NCBI RefSeq assembly: GCF_041021955.1
Contig: NZ_CP158375.1
Span: 1,488,001-1,552,000, forward strand
DNA length: 64,000 nucleotides
Direction: 5' to 3'
Source of the DNA: Caulobacter sp. 73W
GTDB lineage: Bacteria; Pseudomonadota; Alphaproteobacteria; Caulobacterales; Caulobacteraceae
Made by a program: the position numbers and the translations under genes. Shown here piece after piece: positions 24,649-33,476 of the stretch (positions within the stretch are counted from its first letter, which is position 1; each line of letters opens with the position of its first letter). The notes under the pieces are model-generated. The model worked only from the letters and a program-made list of their open reading frames with translations. It searched no databases and was not told the origin of the DNA.

Positions 24649-25238
24649 GGTTGTCCCTTACTGACTTCGTCGGGGGTCTGCGGGGGGAAGCGTCGGCTCA
24701 GGAAGGGGGATCCCGCTAGCCCAAATCGCCAAGGCGTATGAACCGCCTTGGTGATGCCGACCCGTGGACCGACCACGACGGGTGTCGGACCCATTGGCGC
24801 TGCGAGACCGAAGGGCGGCTCCAGGAACGAGCGTCCGCCCAGTCGCTGATCGATACCGAGGGCCTGGCAGAGATTTCCTGGGCCCGCGCAAAGCCTTTGG
24901 AATGGCGCGTCAGGGCGACGGCTGCGCATGGCTTCAATCCCGATCGTCGGCTCAAGCGCGCGAAACAACACAGCGCCGCCAGGCTGATCTCCGCATACGA
25001 GGTTCAGACACCAGTGCAGGCCAAATATCCGATAGACGTAGGCATTCCCCACCGGGCCAAACATCGCCGCATTGCGCGCAGTGGGGCCAATGAAGCTGTG
25101 GGACGCTTCATCGTCCGAATCATAGGCTTCGGTCTCGACAACAACCCCGCCTAGACCTTCGACGGTCAACCGCGAGCCGATCAAGGCGCGAGCCACGCGC
25201 CATGGGGGCTGATTCAGATCGAGCCAGTGGTCGGCCAT
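24645..25238 (-). CDS. DNA-3-methyladenine glycosylase (AAG/Mpg family)
   Basis: 197 residues. Excises alkylated and deaminated purines in base excision repair. The family blocks are visible: VETEAYDSDDEASHSF (with the catalytic Glu), T-x-RN-x-x-MFG, NAYVYRIFGLHWCLNLV and GPGNLCQALGI. Full length for the family. Convergent with the DUF4142 gene; sits among stress genes, in line with repair of alkylation or oxidative damage. Confidence 0.93.
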   Translation of the reverse strand: MADHWLDLNQPPWRVARALIGSRLTVEGLGGVVVETEAYDSDDEASHSFIGPTARNAAMFGPVGNAYVYRIFGLHWCLNLVCGDQPGGAVLFRALEPTIGIEAMRSRRPDAPFQRLCAGPGNLCQALGIDQRLGGRSFLEPPFGLAAPMGPTPVVVGPRVGITKAVHTPWRFGLAGSPFLSRRFPPQTPDEVSKGQP

Positions 25239-25382
25239 GGCGTTGGAACGCTTTTGAAAAGGCGGCGATCCTCCGCCCCTCGGTTGTTATGGCGCGCTTT
25301 CGCCAAAGGAAAACCGCGCGCCCGGGACCAAAACATCTCAAGCCGGGCTTTTGGGGCGCAACCCGTCGGAGGACCTCCGGTC

Positions 25383-25725
25383 ATGCCCCAAATCGATCCG
25401 TTCAGACGCGAGCCTGAGAAGGCCAACGCAGCGCAAGTGAAAGACGACATAAATCGTGCCTGACAGGCGATAAGGCCCCGGGGTTTGACCCCGCCGCAGC
25501 GCCGCTGGGAACCGACGAGGAAGCTGGCGGAGCGCCCCACGACCCGAGGCTCATGGCCGCCGAGCGCCGCGCACAGAGCGCTGCCGGCGTGCGCAGCAGA
25601 CGGCCTAACGCGGCCGATCCCAGCCTCCCCCCGATGGCTGGCGCAAGGACGCCTTGGTTGTCGGCGCCACCTGCGTCCTGGGCATCGCATTCATCGCCGC
25701 CGCCGTGCTGGCGTCCGCCACCTAA
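25383..25725 (+). pseudogene. Small C-terminally anchored protein, frameshifted
   Basis: ATG 25383 with GGAGG opens MPQIDPFRREPEKAN and stops at 25461 after 26 codons. The following frame reads on as GDKAPGFDPAAAPLG and EEAGGAPHDPRLMA to about 25630, where a run of six C marks a second break, and the third frame ends in a hydrophobic helix DALVVGATCVLGIAFIAAAV before TAA 25723. Each break equals loss of one base. Read together they give a 110-aa hydrophilic protein with a C-terminal membrane anchor. The reconstruction is inference from composition. Confidence 0.45.
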
Positions 25726-25781
25726 GGTCCCAAGCGTAGCGGAAAGCTCCGTCGGCGTTCCGACAGAGCAGTCTGATCTTC

Positions 25782-25806
25782 GAAACCTGAACTCACCGCT
25801 GGCGTT
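25782..25806 (+). promoter_or_regulatory. Near-consensus EcfG-type promoter
   Basis: GAAAC (25782-25786), 16-base spacer, CGTT (25803-25806), 23 bases before the SDR start at 25829. One mismatch to GGAAC. Confidence 0.4.
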
Positions 25807-25828
25807 GACGGCGCCGAGGAGACCCAAC

Positions 25829-26572
25829 ATGCAGTCTGAAAGCCTTAAGGATCCTATCCAAGACGCCGGGGTCATGGTGGCCGGCGGGACCACCGGGATC
25901 GGACGGGAGATTTCGCTTGGGCTAGCCCGCCGAGGAGCGCGGGTTTTCACCTTTGGTCGCGATGCGGCGGCGCTCGCGGAGCTTGAAAAGCTCGCACGCG
26001 GCTTACCCGGCCAGGTTCAGGGCGTGACCGCCGATATGTCCATGCGCGCTGATGTCGATCGCGTCTTCACCGCTTTCGACCAGCAGATCGAACGGTTGGA
26101 CATGTTCGTGGGCTGCGCCGCCTTGGGCGCGGGCCCGCTGTCGGAGATGGACGAGGACGCCTGGCGTTATGTCGTGGAGACCAACCTGATCGGCACGATG
26201 GCGTGCACTCGGCGAGCGCTTGATCGTTTAAAACCCCACGGCGGACGCATCGTGCTCGTGGGATCGGTGTCCGCGGACCTGCGCGCCGAGGGCGAGTTTG
26301 TCTACGCCGCCACCAAAGCCGGCGTGCAGGCATTTGTTGAAGCGCTTCGACGCGAAGAGCGATCTCACCACATTCACGTCAGCGTCGTCGAACCAGGAGC
26401 CGTCGCAACGAACATGCAGCCGATGGACAGCGAGGCCAAGGCTGACGCGGCGGCCAAGGCGCAGATGCTGCATGCCGCCGACATCGCCCGGGGGGTTCTC
26501 TACATGCTCAGCGAGCCGCTTCACTGCGACGTCTCGTTGATGCGAATTGTCCCCGCCCGGCAGGCGCTTTGA
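25829..26572 (+). CDS. Short-chain dehydrogenase/reductase
   Basis: 247-aa classical SDR. Cofactor motif is VAGGTTGIG (a variant of TGxxxGIG) near residue 15; catalytic Ser in VGSVS and YAATK near 160. ATG 25829 has GAGGAG. Substrate unknown. It is followed after 14 bases by the 739-aa protein, with which it is probably co-transcribed from the near-consensus stress promoter. Confidence 0.88.
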   Translation: MQSESLKDPIQDAGVMVAGGTTGIGREISLGLARRGARVFTFGRDAAALAELEKLARGLPGQVQGVTADMSMRADVDRVFTAFDQQIERLDMFVGCAALGAGPLSEMDEDAWRYVVETNLIGTMACTRRALDRLKPHGGRIVLVGSVSADLRAEGEFVYAATKAGVQAFVEALRREERSHHIHVSVVEPGAVATNMQPMDSEAKADAAAKAQMLHAADIARGVLYMLSEPLHCDVSLMRIVPARQAL

Positions 26573-26586
26573 AGAGGTCCTCATCC

Positions 26587-28806
26587 ATGGCCAAAAGTGA
26601 AACCAACGAGGTTGAGGCCGTCAGCCCGTATGTCCTGACCCTGCAGCAAGATCTGCGCAGCGGCGCCATGAAGCGCCTGGGCGCTTTCGATCTTGGGGAC
26701 CTGGAGGTGGAAGTCGCTCAAGGGAGCGACAGTCTTTGGGCCTTGGTCCGCAAGGCCGGCCGCGGCGGCGTGGCCCTTCGCGCCGTATATGGCGGCGGCG
26801 TGGAGCTGACCTGTCGCAAGATCGCCCCTGATGACGGCGTAGCCTTTTGTGTGGATGTCGACAGCTCCGTGGGCCGCCATCGCGTCACGTTCACGTCCAG
26901 CGCAGACGACCTGCACCGATTGCGCGTGGAAGTGAGGCTCACCCCTTCTGAGCCTCTGGTCTTGCCGTACGTGCCGCGCGACCTCTATCCGCTTGATGAT
27001 CGTGATGATCCCACCGGCGCAACCGGCCAGGTGGAGGCGGCGCAGCGCGGGGTGAACAGCGGGCTTTTGTACTTTCGCCATGATGGCCCAAACTTCGGGA
27101 ACGTTCTCTACTTTCAGAACTTCACGGCGCTCAACGCCTTCTATCGAGCGACTGGAACCACGCCCAAGGACACGGTCGGCGGACAGTGGCCAGAGCTGGG
27201 CTACCTGACCCCTTCGCCCCCTACCAGCGGCGACGAGCCGCCAAAGCCCCTGGCTGAAGGCGAGGAGGTTGTGGTCTCAGACGCTATCTTGGTGTTCAGG
27301 GATTGGGCCGCCGATCACGAGCGTGAAATGGCCCGCCAGTTTCTGCAGATGCTGGGTGTCGCCTACAAGGCGCTAAAGCCGCCCCATCCCGACTACCGTG
27401 ACTGGGTGTGGCGCGCCGAGAAAACCCTGCAGGATCTGACCGATGCGCCTGCCGCCACGCGGCGTCATTACGACCACCTCTACGTCATGCCCTATGTGGA
27501 CGGAGAGTATCCCGACGCAATGGTTCAGATGTCGGTCGTCGCCGCCTTGCACGACTACGGCAAGTGGCGCGGAGAAGCTGTGCCCCTGGAGGCTCGGCTC
27601 ATGGCGGGAATGGAGCGCTTCTATGATCCCAAGCTGAAGACCTTGCGCCGCTACCTTCCCAATGTGGGCAAGGAGAAGGACGCCGACGCTGTCGACGCCT
27701 GGTACTACTATCATCCCTTGCTCAATCTGGGACGCCTGGCGCTGGACGGCGACGAGGTCGCCAAGGATCTCCTGCAGCGCAGCGTCGACTACGGCATCAA
27801 GGCGGCGCATCACTTCAAGTACGTCTGGCCAATCATGTATGACGTCAAGGACTTCGCCGTGAAGACCCAGGCGCGCAACGACGACGGACTGGGCCAAACC
27901 GACGTCAGCGGCATCTATGCGTACGTCATGCTTCAGATGCATCAGCTCACCGGTGAGCCGCAGTATGTGAAAGAAGCTCGAGCAGCCCTGGACGCCGCGC
28001 GAGCGATGCGCTTCGACCTGATGTACCAGGCCAACCTGACCGCCTGGGGAGCCGCCGCCTGCGTTCGGCTGTGGCGCATCACCAATGATCGCCAGTACCT
28101 GGCCCAAAGCTACGTCTACCTGGCCAGCTTCTTCCATAATTCGCAGATGTGGGAATCGCAGATCGGCCACGCCGAACACTATTCAAACTTCCTGGGCGTC
28201 ACCTGTCTGCATGATGCGCCGTACATGGCGATCTACGAGTGCTTTGACGCCTTCGCCGCCTTCCAGTTCTACCTCGCCGACAGCGGTCCGGATCTGGAGC
28301 CCGCGGTGCGCATGCTGGTTTCCGAGTATTGCAAGTACGCCCTGCATCGCGCGTGGTTCTACTATCCGGACCAGCTGCCGCCGGACATGCTCGCGAGCGA
28401 ACATCAGAGCGGGCGGATCGACCGCGCACTGTCGTTTCCTCTTGAAGACCTCTATGGCGATGGTCAGATCGCGGGGCAGATCGGGCAGGAGATCTATGGC
28501 TGCGGCGCTGCGTTCATCTTCGCGACGCGCTCGCAGCACGTGGTCGATGGCGCGCCGTTCAGGCTGTTTTGCAATCAGTTCATCCGGGCCAGTGAAAGGA
28601 CCGGTGAGCGGGCGCTATACATTCAGCTCGACGGCGGGGAGACTTGCCCTGCTGACCTCAGTCTTGTGCGCCTCGCAAGACGCAAGCTTCCCACGCCAAC
28701 CTTGAAGTCTGCTTGGGGGGATGTGATCGAGCCTCGGACGATACGCGACGATCGTATCGACTACCGCGTCCCGGCCCACGGCCGCCTCATACTCAGTTGG
28801 ACCTAG
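26587..28806 (+). CDS. Large protein of unknown function, probably an alpha/alpha toroid
   Basis: 739 residues from ATG 26587, with GAAGAGG upstream. The first 120 residues look like a beta-sandwich; residues about 240-650 are a series of paired helices rich in Trp, Tyr and His (YDHLYVMPYVDGEYPD, AWYYYHPLLNLGRLAL, HSQMWESQIGHAEHYSN-like stretch near 520), the layout of six-hairpin glycosidases and uronyl epimerases. The C-terminal 70 residues appear beta-rich (RVPAHGRLILSWT). No signal peptide, so cytoplasmic, odd for a polysaccharide enzyme. Family not recognised; a sugar-active enzyme is a guess. Confidence 0.75.
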   Translation: MAKSETNEVEAVSPYVLTLQQDLRSGAMKRLGAFDLGDLEVEVAQGSDSLWALVRKAGRGGVALRAVYGGGVELTCRKIAPDDGVAFCVDVDSSVGRHRVTFTSSADDLHRLRVEVRLTPSEPLVLPYVPRDLYPLDDRDDPTGATGQVEAAQRGVNSGLLYFRHDGPNFGNVLYFQNFTALNAFYRATGTTPKDTVGGQWPELGYLTPSPPTSGDEPPKPLAEGEEVVVSDAILVFRDWAADHEREMARQFLQMLGVAYKALKPPHPDYRDWVWRAEKTLQDLTDAPAATRRHYDHLYVMPYVDGEYPDAMVQMSVVAALHDYGKWRGEAVPLEARLMAGMERFYDPKLKTLRRYLPNVGKEKDADAVDAWYYYHPLLNLGRLALDGDEVAKDLLQRSVDYGIKAAHHFKYVWPIMYDVKDFAVKTQARNDDGLGQTDVSGIYAYVMLQMHQLTGEPQYVKEARAALDAARAMRFDLMYQANLTAWGAAACVRLWRITNDRQYLAQSYVYLASFFHNSQMWESQIGHAEHYSNFLGVTCLHDAPYMAIYECFDAFAAFQFYLADSGPDLEPAVRMLVSEYCKYALHRAWFYYPDQLPPDMLASEHQSGRIDRALSFPLEDLYGDGQIAGQIGQEIYGCGAAFIFATRSQHVVDGAPFRLFCNQFIRASERTGERALYIQLDGGETCPADLSLVRLARRKLPTPTLKSAWGDVIEPRTIRDDRIDYRVPAHGRLILSWT

Positions 28807-28818
28807 ACGCCTGAGAGC

Positions 28819-29427
28819 TTAGCTGTCTTGGCTGCTGCGGCCTTGGCTGGCGGGCGGCGATTGCGCCGGCCACTCGGCGCCAAGCAACGGTAGACGCGCA
28901 AGCTCCTCGGCGTCTAGGCCGCACCTGACGCCACCTTCAACGACGCGCAGACCGGCCACCGGCAACGCATGGAGGCGCTCACCCAGGCCGGCCGCACCGC
29001 CCTCGCGCACGACGACATAACTCGTCGAGAGCTCATCGCACCGAAGCATGGCGTCCACGACGCCGCCAATCGGCTCGCCTTCACGTCCCAGGAGCTTCCG
29101 CCCCGCCAGGCCGGCGGCGGCGAACAGGGTCGGGGCCCGCGAGGCGGCGCTCTTACGACTAGCTGCGGCGCCCCCACGTTCGTAGCGGGCCTGACGACCG
29201 AGCCAACGCCAAATCCCCACCGCATTGACCAGGGTGAGAAAGACGTTGGTCCAGAGCAGGTTTTGCTGGTCGCTCGATAACGCCACCGCAACCCACGACA
29301 GCGAGCCGATGAGGAAAACCACGAAGCCCGCGCCCGTTACACGCGCGCCGAGATTTGATGCGGTCATCACAGCGGCGACCATAGTCGCGGCCGGCGCGAT
29401 CCACCCTGCGGCAGAGTTCAGGGACAT
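28819..29427 (-). CDS. Membrane protein with PRC-barrel-like domain
   Basis: 202 residues. Two N-terminal transmembrane helices (about 5-25 and 30-70) followed by a linker and a C-terminal PRC-barrel-type domain with GRKLLGREGEPIGGVVDAMLR and TSYVVVREGG. PRC-barrels in small stress proteins bind RNA, pigments or other proteins. Convergent with the 739-aa gene. Function unknown. Confidence 0.75.
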   Translation of the reverse strand: MSLNSAAGWIAPAATMVAAVMTASNLGARVTGAGFVVFLIGSLSWVAVALSSDQQNLLWTNVFLTLVNAVGIWRWLGRQARYERGGAAASRKSAASRAPTLFAAAGLAGRKLLGREGEPIGGVVDAMLRCDELSTSYVVVREGGAAGLGERLHALPVAGLRVVEGGVRCGLDAEELARLPLLGAEWPAQSPPASQGRSSQDS

Positions 29428-29577
29428 GCGGCGGCCATATGCTCGACGCGCAACGCTGGGTGGGCGCGCCGCGGGCGGCGGATGGCGTGGCGGCTGTTAG
29501 ATCGATGAGGTGCTGGGTTCATAGCCAGCCAAACCGTCGTCGTCGGACGCCTGTTCCCGTGACGCGGGCCGCGCGCG

Positions 29578-29895
29578 CTAAAGCGCAGCCCGCCAGGCGA
29601 TGAAGAGGCGCGCCAAAGACGTGGCCCTATATCCAGGAGCCGACGCCGCTGTCACAGCGTAACGGCGCAAAATTCCAGGGCTGGCCAGGAGAGCCGCCGC
29701 CGCCGAGATCGATGGCCTCTTGCGGAGCGGCGCCGGCGTCGTAGCTTCGAGGCCGAGCGGCTCGTCGAAGATACGGTAGCAAAGATCAGGCTGATCGATG
29801 CGCTCGAGCAGCGACTGAATATCTTTGGCGACCACCGGGCGGTCGCCGCCCAGGTCACGACGCGGCCAGACGATTATCTGAGCGCCTTCATGCAT
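29578..29895 (-). CDS. Small protein of a paralogous pair, BcsR-like N-terminus
   Basis: 105 residues. DIQSLLERIDQPDLCYRIFDEP near residue 25 and a C-terminal LARLFIAW match the gene at 37471-37740 (DVESLFDRIGQADLNYRVFD; LAALFTIL), with a shared ILRRYA/LLRAYA between them. The first block resembles BcsR-like regulators of cellulose synthesis, by eye only. Start ATG 29895 overlaps the previous stop in the 8-base ATGCATGA; a GTG at 29835 would give a length like the paralogue's. Confidence 0.65.
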   Translation of the reverse strand: MHEGAQIIVWPRRDLGGDRPVVAKDIQSLLERIDQPDLCYRIFDEPLGLEATTPAPLRKRPSISAAAALLASPGILRRYAVTAASAPGYRATSLARLFIAWRAAL

Positions 29896-30130
29896 CTGGA
29901 GGCGCCCGGCGCAGTTTTGCGCCCAGCTTGGCTGCCGCCTGCCAGGCGGCCCGCACGACTGAACGGCCAGCTCTTGGCATGGTCTTGACCGGCGGATCGT
30001 CTAACCAGGTCCAAATTGGCTGTTTGGGAAAAACCTTACGGCGCTGCGCCAGGGTGAGCTCCGGAAGACGACGCGTCTTTTGGTCTAGCGCGCGCTTCGC
30101 CAAAGAATAGATCGACCTTCCATCGCGCAT
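29888..30130 (-). CDS. Hypothetical small basic protein
   Basis: 80 residues, strongly basic (Arg/Lys-rich), with a GAAGAGG ribosome site 6 bases before ATG 30130 and an 8-base overlap with the following gene. KVFPKQPIWTWLDDPP is the only distinctive stretch. Without the coupling one would doubt it; with it, it is likely translated. Function unknown. Confidence 0.5.
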   Translation of the reverse strand: MRDGRSIYSLAKRALDQKTRRLPELTLAQRRKVFPKQPIWTWLDDPPVKTMPRAGRSVVRAAWQAAAKLGAKLRRAPPDA

Positions 30131-30239
30131 CGTGAGCCTCTTCGGCCGACGTCACCATGACGGCGGGCGCAGCGGCTCCGCGGCTTCCCTGGAAAAGAGC
30201 TCGCCGGTTCAAACCGGCGAGCCGAGGCTAGGGAATAAC

Positions 30240-30795
30240 AGCTGAAACAGCCTTCCTTGAAACTGGGCTCGGTCGCCTTAGGTCCGTGGGAGCACACACT
30301 TTCAGGCTTGCGCAGATGCGGCCTCGGCCAAGGCGAGCGGGTCTCGGGCTGGGCGCCGTTGAACGGCCTCGCCTGGCCCAACAGATCGCCCGCCAGGCCT
30401 AGCGCGTCCGCAAGGCGAACGCAGCCCGCGCTTAGGGCGCGCTGGGAGTGAGCCATTACGCTCTTGTCCGGCGTGTCGTGCAGATAGATGCCAAGCCGAT
30501 TGGGCAGCATCAGCTTGACCTTGCCCATCATATTGTCGCGTCCAGGTTTCTGGCGCATCCGGACACTGGCGCGGCCCGCTGCGACCGCAGGCCAATTGAC
30601 GTGGTACGAGGGCATAACCACAGCGTCTGCGGTCCAATCGGAGAGGACCTCAAAGCCTAGCCGGTCGATGGCGCCGGCCCCTTCGCGCACCGCCAAGGGC
30701 GCGTACCGGTCTTGGGCGATGTCCTCGGACACGTTCCAGTAGGGATTGAAGACCGCGTACTGGATAAGACCGCTCATGATCGACGTTGGAGACTG
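30240..30795 (-). pseudogene. Truncated murein L,D-transpeptidase
   Basis: Encodes the catalytic end of a long L,D-transpeptidase: IQYAVFNPYWNVSEDI, VLSDWTADAVVMP, NRLGIYLHDTPDKS and the active-site SAGCVRLADA (nucleophile Cys and preceding His about 23 residues apart). The long N-terminal scaffold and peptidoglycan-binding domain are missing, and no signal peptide remains. The tail after LLGQ no longer resembles the family. Upstream it adjoins, without a gap, an N-terminal MscS fragment on the same strand, so a deletion at about 30795 fused two genes. Confidence 0.7.
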
Positions 30796-31133
30796 CACCT
30801 TGCGGATTGTTCGAGATGGCGATTGAAGGGCGCCAAGGAGCCGCCGCTATCGAGCAGTTGTTGAAGCTGGCGCGCGTGCGCTGCACCCTGTGCTTGCCTC
30901 CGAGCGGACGGGAGGCGACCAAGGTCGAAGTAGTTGGCCGCCCGAGCGTAGTCCTCATCGGCTAACGCCGAGATCAGGCCCTCAGCTAGTCCGCGAGGGC
31001 TGTCGCGACCGTAGGGGTCTCGAGGCGTCTCTTCGGCCTTGGGTTCGGCCGCGGGCAGCTGGGCCCAGGAGGGCGCGCTGGGAGCTGTGCAGGTCAAGAT
31101 CGCCAGCACGAGAAGCAAGGCGCGAAAACGCAT
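30774..31133 (-). pseudogene. N-terminal fragment of a mechanosensitive channel (MscS-family) gene
   Basis: 119-codon frame: signal peptide (MRFRALLLVLAILTC to SWAQ), then DPYGRDSPRGLAEGLISALADEDYARAANYFDL and ARQLQQLLDSGGSLAPF, the periplasmic lead-in seen before the membrane domain of MscS-family proteins in Caulobacterales. All channel helices are absent; after LAPF the sequence turns into the transpeptidase remnant. A short secreted product is possible. Confidence 0.6.
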
Positions 31134-31287
31134 TGGAAATAGACTGTGACCGGCCGCGCGCGGAGGCGGCGCTCAGCCTAGACGCCCCACGCCATGCATG
31201 GGTTCCCAAGCCGTGGGGACGCCTTCGTCGCGGGAACGGATTTGCTCGGCCGCTCTTAGAGCGTCATTCCAAGCCAAGGAGCAGCAC

Positions 31288-31704
31288 GTGGGCCTCTTCA
31301 GTTCAATCCTCGAAAAGATCTTCAACCACAAGAGCAAGAAGTCCCAAGCAACACCGCCGCAGCAGCAGGCGGTGGGCGCTCCAACGCCGGTGACGAAAGC
31401 CGCCGCGCCTTCGCCCGCGCCTGCGGCGCAGAGCGCTGCGCCTCAGCAGGTCGACGTTGAAGCGGTGCTGAGCGAACTTGCCCAGGTCAAGGGTGGAGGC
31501 GGCAACTGGCGAACATCAATCGTCGACCTCCTCAAGCTGCTTGACCTCGATTCCAGTCTTTCGGCTCGCAAAGACCTGGCCGAGGAACTAGGCGTGCGTG
31601 CTGGTCAAGACGGGAGCGCCGAACAAAACATCGCCTTGCAAAAGGCGGTCATGAAGAAGCTTGCGGACAACGGCGGCAAGGTGCCCGCGGACCTTCGTGA
31701 CTAA
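31288..31704 (+). CDS. DUF3597 family protein
   Basis: 138 residues from GTG 31288, preceded by AAGGAG. Opens with GLFSSILEKIF, a Pro/Ala/Gln linker, then the conserved domain VDVEAVLSELA, WRTSIVDLLKLLDLDSSLSARKDLAEELG and VMKKLADNGGKVP, the DUF3597 pattern. Function unknown; often found with other small stress genes. A GGAAC at 31234 lies upstream but without a matching -10. Confidence 0.85.
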   Translation: MGLFSSILEKIFNHKSKKSQATPPQQQAVGAPTPVTKAAAPSPAPAAQSAAPQQVDVEAVLSELAQVKGGGGNWRTSIVDLLKLLDLDSSLSARKDLAEELGVRAGQDGSAEQNIALQKAVMKKLADNGGKVPADLRD

Positions 31705-31809
31705 TCGGCGGTCTGCAGCAGAGCGACGCCGGTGAGCGGTCGGCTTTTATGGGATCAAAGGCGCAGGGGCGACGTTGACGGCAGACACCCTAATTGGAGG
31801 ACTTCACCC

Positions 31810-32145
31810 GTGTCGCTGTCTTCGCTCCTTGGCTCCTCTTGGCGCTCAACGCCTGTTCAGACCCGCAACCCGGCCGCGCCTCGTGAGACAGGGCCATTGA
31901 TGGCCCGTTTCACTCAATCGCTCGAAGCCTTGGCGCAACGCGCGCCTGATCAGCTGCGCCCCGCTGCCGACCGCGTCGCTGCATCGCCACGGCTGGCTGC
32001 GGCGGGACTGGGTTTCGCGGTCGTTGGGGCAGGCTTGATCCTGGCGACCAACAAGCACACCCGCGCAGGGGTCGCCGCCCTTGTTGGCGCCGCTATCGGT
32101 GTGTCGGCCGCAGCCAGGAAGAACCGCGGCGGCTATGGCTTCTAA
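31810..32145 (+). CDS. Small glycine-zipper membrane protein
   Basis: 111 residues from GTG 31810 with GGAGG. A polar N-terminal half (FTQSLEALAQRAPDQLR) and two Gly/Ala-rich hydrophobic segments (AAAGLGFAVVGAGLILAT and GVAALVGAAIGVSAAA). Function unknown. Its TAA lies inside the start of the SDR gene at 32135, so the two are coupled. Confidence 0.65.
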   Translation: MSLSSLLGSSWRSTPVQTRNPAAPRETGPLMARFTQSLEALAQRAPDQLRPAADRVAASPRLAAAGLGFAVVGAGLILATNKHTRAGVAALVGAAIGVSAAARKNRGGYGF

Positions 32146-33115
32146 CCGCATCGCGGGCAAGACGGTCGTCGTCGTCGGCGCTTCCAGCGGCATCGGGCGA
32201 GCGGCGTCGGAACTTTTCGCCTCCAAAGGCGCGCGGCTGGTGCTCACCGCTCGCGGAGAGGCCGGACTTGAGGCGACCGCCGCAGCCTGCCGCGAACATG
32301 GCGCGGCGGTCATCACCGTGGTGGGCGACATCAGCGTAGCCGACGTGGCCCAGGCCGTCTTGACCCGCGCCGTGGAAGCGTTCGGCGCCGTTGATGTTTG
32401 GGTGAACAACGCCGGTGTGGGCGCCGTTGGCCTCTTCGACGAAACCCCGATGGCCGCCAACGAACAGATCGTAGCGACGAACCTCATCGGCGGAATGCAC
32501 GGAGCGCATGCCGCAATCGGATACTTCAAAGCTCGAGGCGAAGGCGTCCTCATCAACACCTTGTCGCTTGGCTCGTTCGTGCCTGCGCCCTACGCCGGCG
32601 CTTACAGCGCCACCAAGTTCGCATTGCGGGCGCTGTCGCAATCCCTGCGGGGCGAGCTGGCGGCAAGCCCTCACATCCATGTGTGCGACGTCCTCCCAAC
32701 CTTCGTCGACACGCCCGGGCTGGCGCACGGCGCAAATTTTACGGGACGGGCGATCAAGCCGCCGCCTCCCCTGGTCGGTCCGAAGGCGGTGGCGCGAGCG
32801 ATCGTGGCGGCTGCCGAACGTCCTCGCCCACACACGGTCGTTGGTCGGGGCATGACGCTTGTCGCGCGAGCGGCCTATGCGGTCAGCCCCGAACTGACGA
32901 TGCGGATGATGCGGCTGGGGTTTGAGTCTTATTTCGCCGCTGCCCCAAGGGTCTCACCCACCCAAGGCAATCTCTTCTCGCCCTCCGTGGGCGGCGCAGT
33001 CGAAGGCGGCTATCGATCCAAGTCTGGTCGCCTCATCGCCACTTCCGCGGCCGTCCTGGCGGTCGTCGGTCTGGGCGCGCTTTGGCTGGGATCATCCGTG
33101 AAGGGGCGTGCATAG
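32135..33115 (+). CDS. Short-chain dehydrogenase with C-terminal hydrophobic segment
   Basis: 326 residues. SDR core: VVGASSGIGRAA near residue 15, NNAGVG near 90, Ser in NTLSLGSF and YSATK near 155. After the core (about 260) the chain continues and ends in a hydrophobic helix (AVLAVVGLGALWLGSSV), suggesting attachment to the inner membrane. ATG 32135 overlaps the preceding gene by 11 bases. Substrate unknown. Confidence 0.88.
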   Translation: MASNRIAGKTVVVVGASSGIGRAASELFASKGARLVLTARGEAGLEATAAACREHGAAVITVVGDISVADVAQAVLTRAVEAFGAVDVWVNNAGVGAVGLFDETPMAANEQIVATNLIGGMHGAHAAIGYFKARGEGVLINTLSLGSFVPAPYAGAYSATKFALRALSQSLRGELAASPHIHVCDVLPTFVDTPGLAHGANFTGRAIKPPPPLVGPKAVARAIVAAAERPRPHTVVGRGMTLVARAAYAVSPELTMRMMRLGFESYFAAAPRVSPTQGNLFSPSVGGAVEGGYRSKSGRLIATSAAVLAVVGLGALWLGSSVKGRA

Positions 33116-33131
33116 AAATCCATCGCCGGTG

Positions 33132-33157
33132 GGAACATGCCGCGCTGGTCGACGGTT
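33132..33157 (+). promoter_or_regulatory. EcfG-type promoter of a small membrane protein gene
   Basis: GGAAC (33132-33136), 18-base gap, GTT (33155-33157). Start codon at 33179 with GAGGAGA between. Confidence 0.65.
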
Positions 33158-33178
33158 GACCTGGCAGAGGAGACCATC

Positions 33179-33409
33179 ATGCAAGGCCGTTCCGCCCGCC
33201 GCCAAGGCGAAGCCATCGAGAAAGCGCGGCGCCCCGCCCGGCCCTATGTTTGGGCGATCGTCGTCCTTGCATTGTTGGTGTTCGCGATTGTTATGATCGC
33301 CCGTCCGGGCGACGACGCTGCCGACGGCGTGACGGCGGGGCTCAGCCAGGTCGAAAGCGCTCGGGCGCCTGCGAGCGCAGCCTCGACGCCAGCGACGACC
33401 GATCGTTGA
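33179..33409 (+). CDS. Small single-pass membrane protein
   Basis: 76 residues from ATG 33179, with GAGGAGACC upstream. Basic N-terminus, one helix (YVWAIVVLALLVFAIVMIA) and an Ala/Ser/Thr-rich tail that is probably periplasmic. The frame is open from 33137 but the promoter occupies that part. Unknown function, probable general stress gene. Confidence 0.7.
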   Translation: MQGRSARRQGEAIEKARRPARPYVWAIVVLALLVFAIVMIARPGDDAADGVTAGLSQVESARAPASAASTPATTDR

Positions 33410-33476
33410 TCCACGCCATTCCTTCGCAAAGGAGCGTTCGGTCGCGGTCGAGCTTCGCAGCGTCTGGAGAATAGCC

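Noticed and set aside
31234..31260. GGAAC upstream of the DUF3597 gene
   Set aside because: No GTT at 16-19 bases; only half of the promoter is present.
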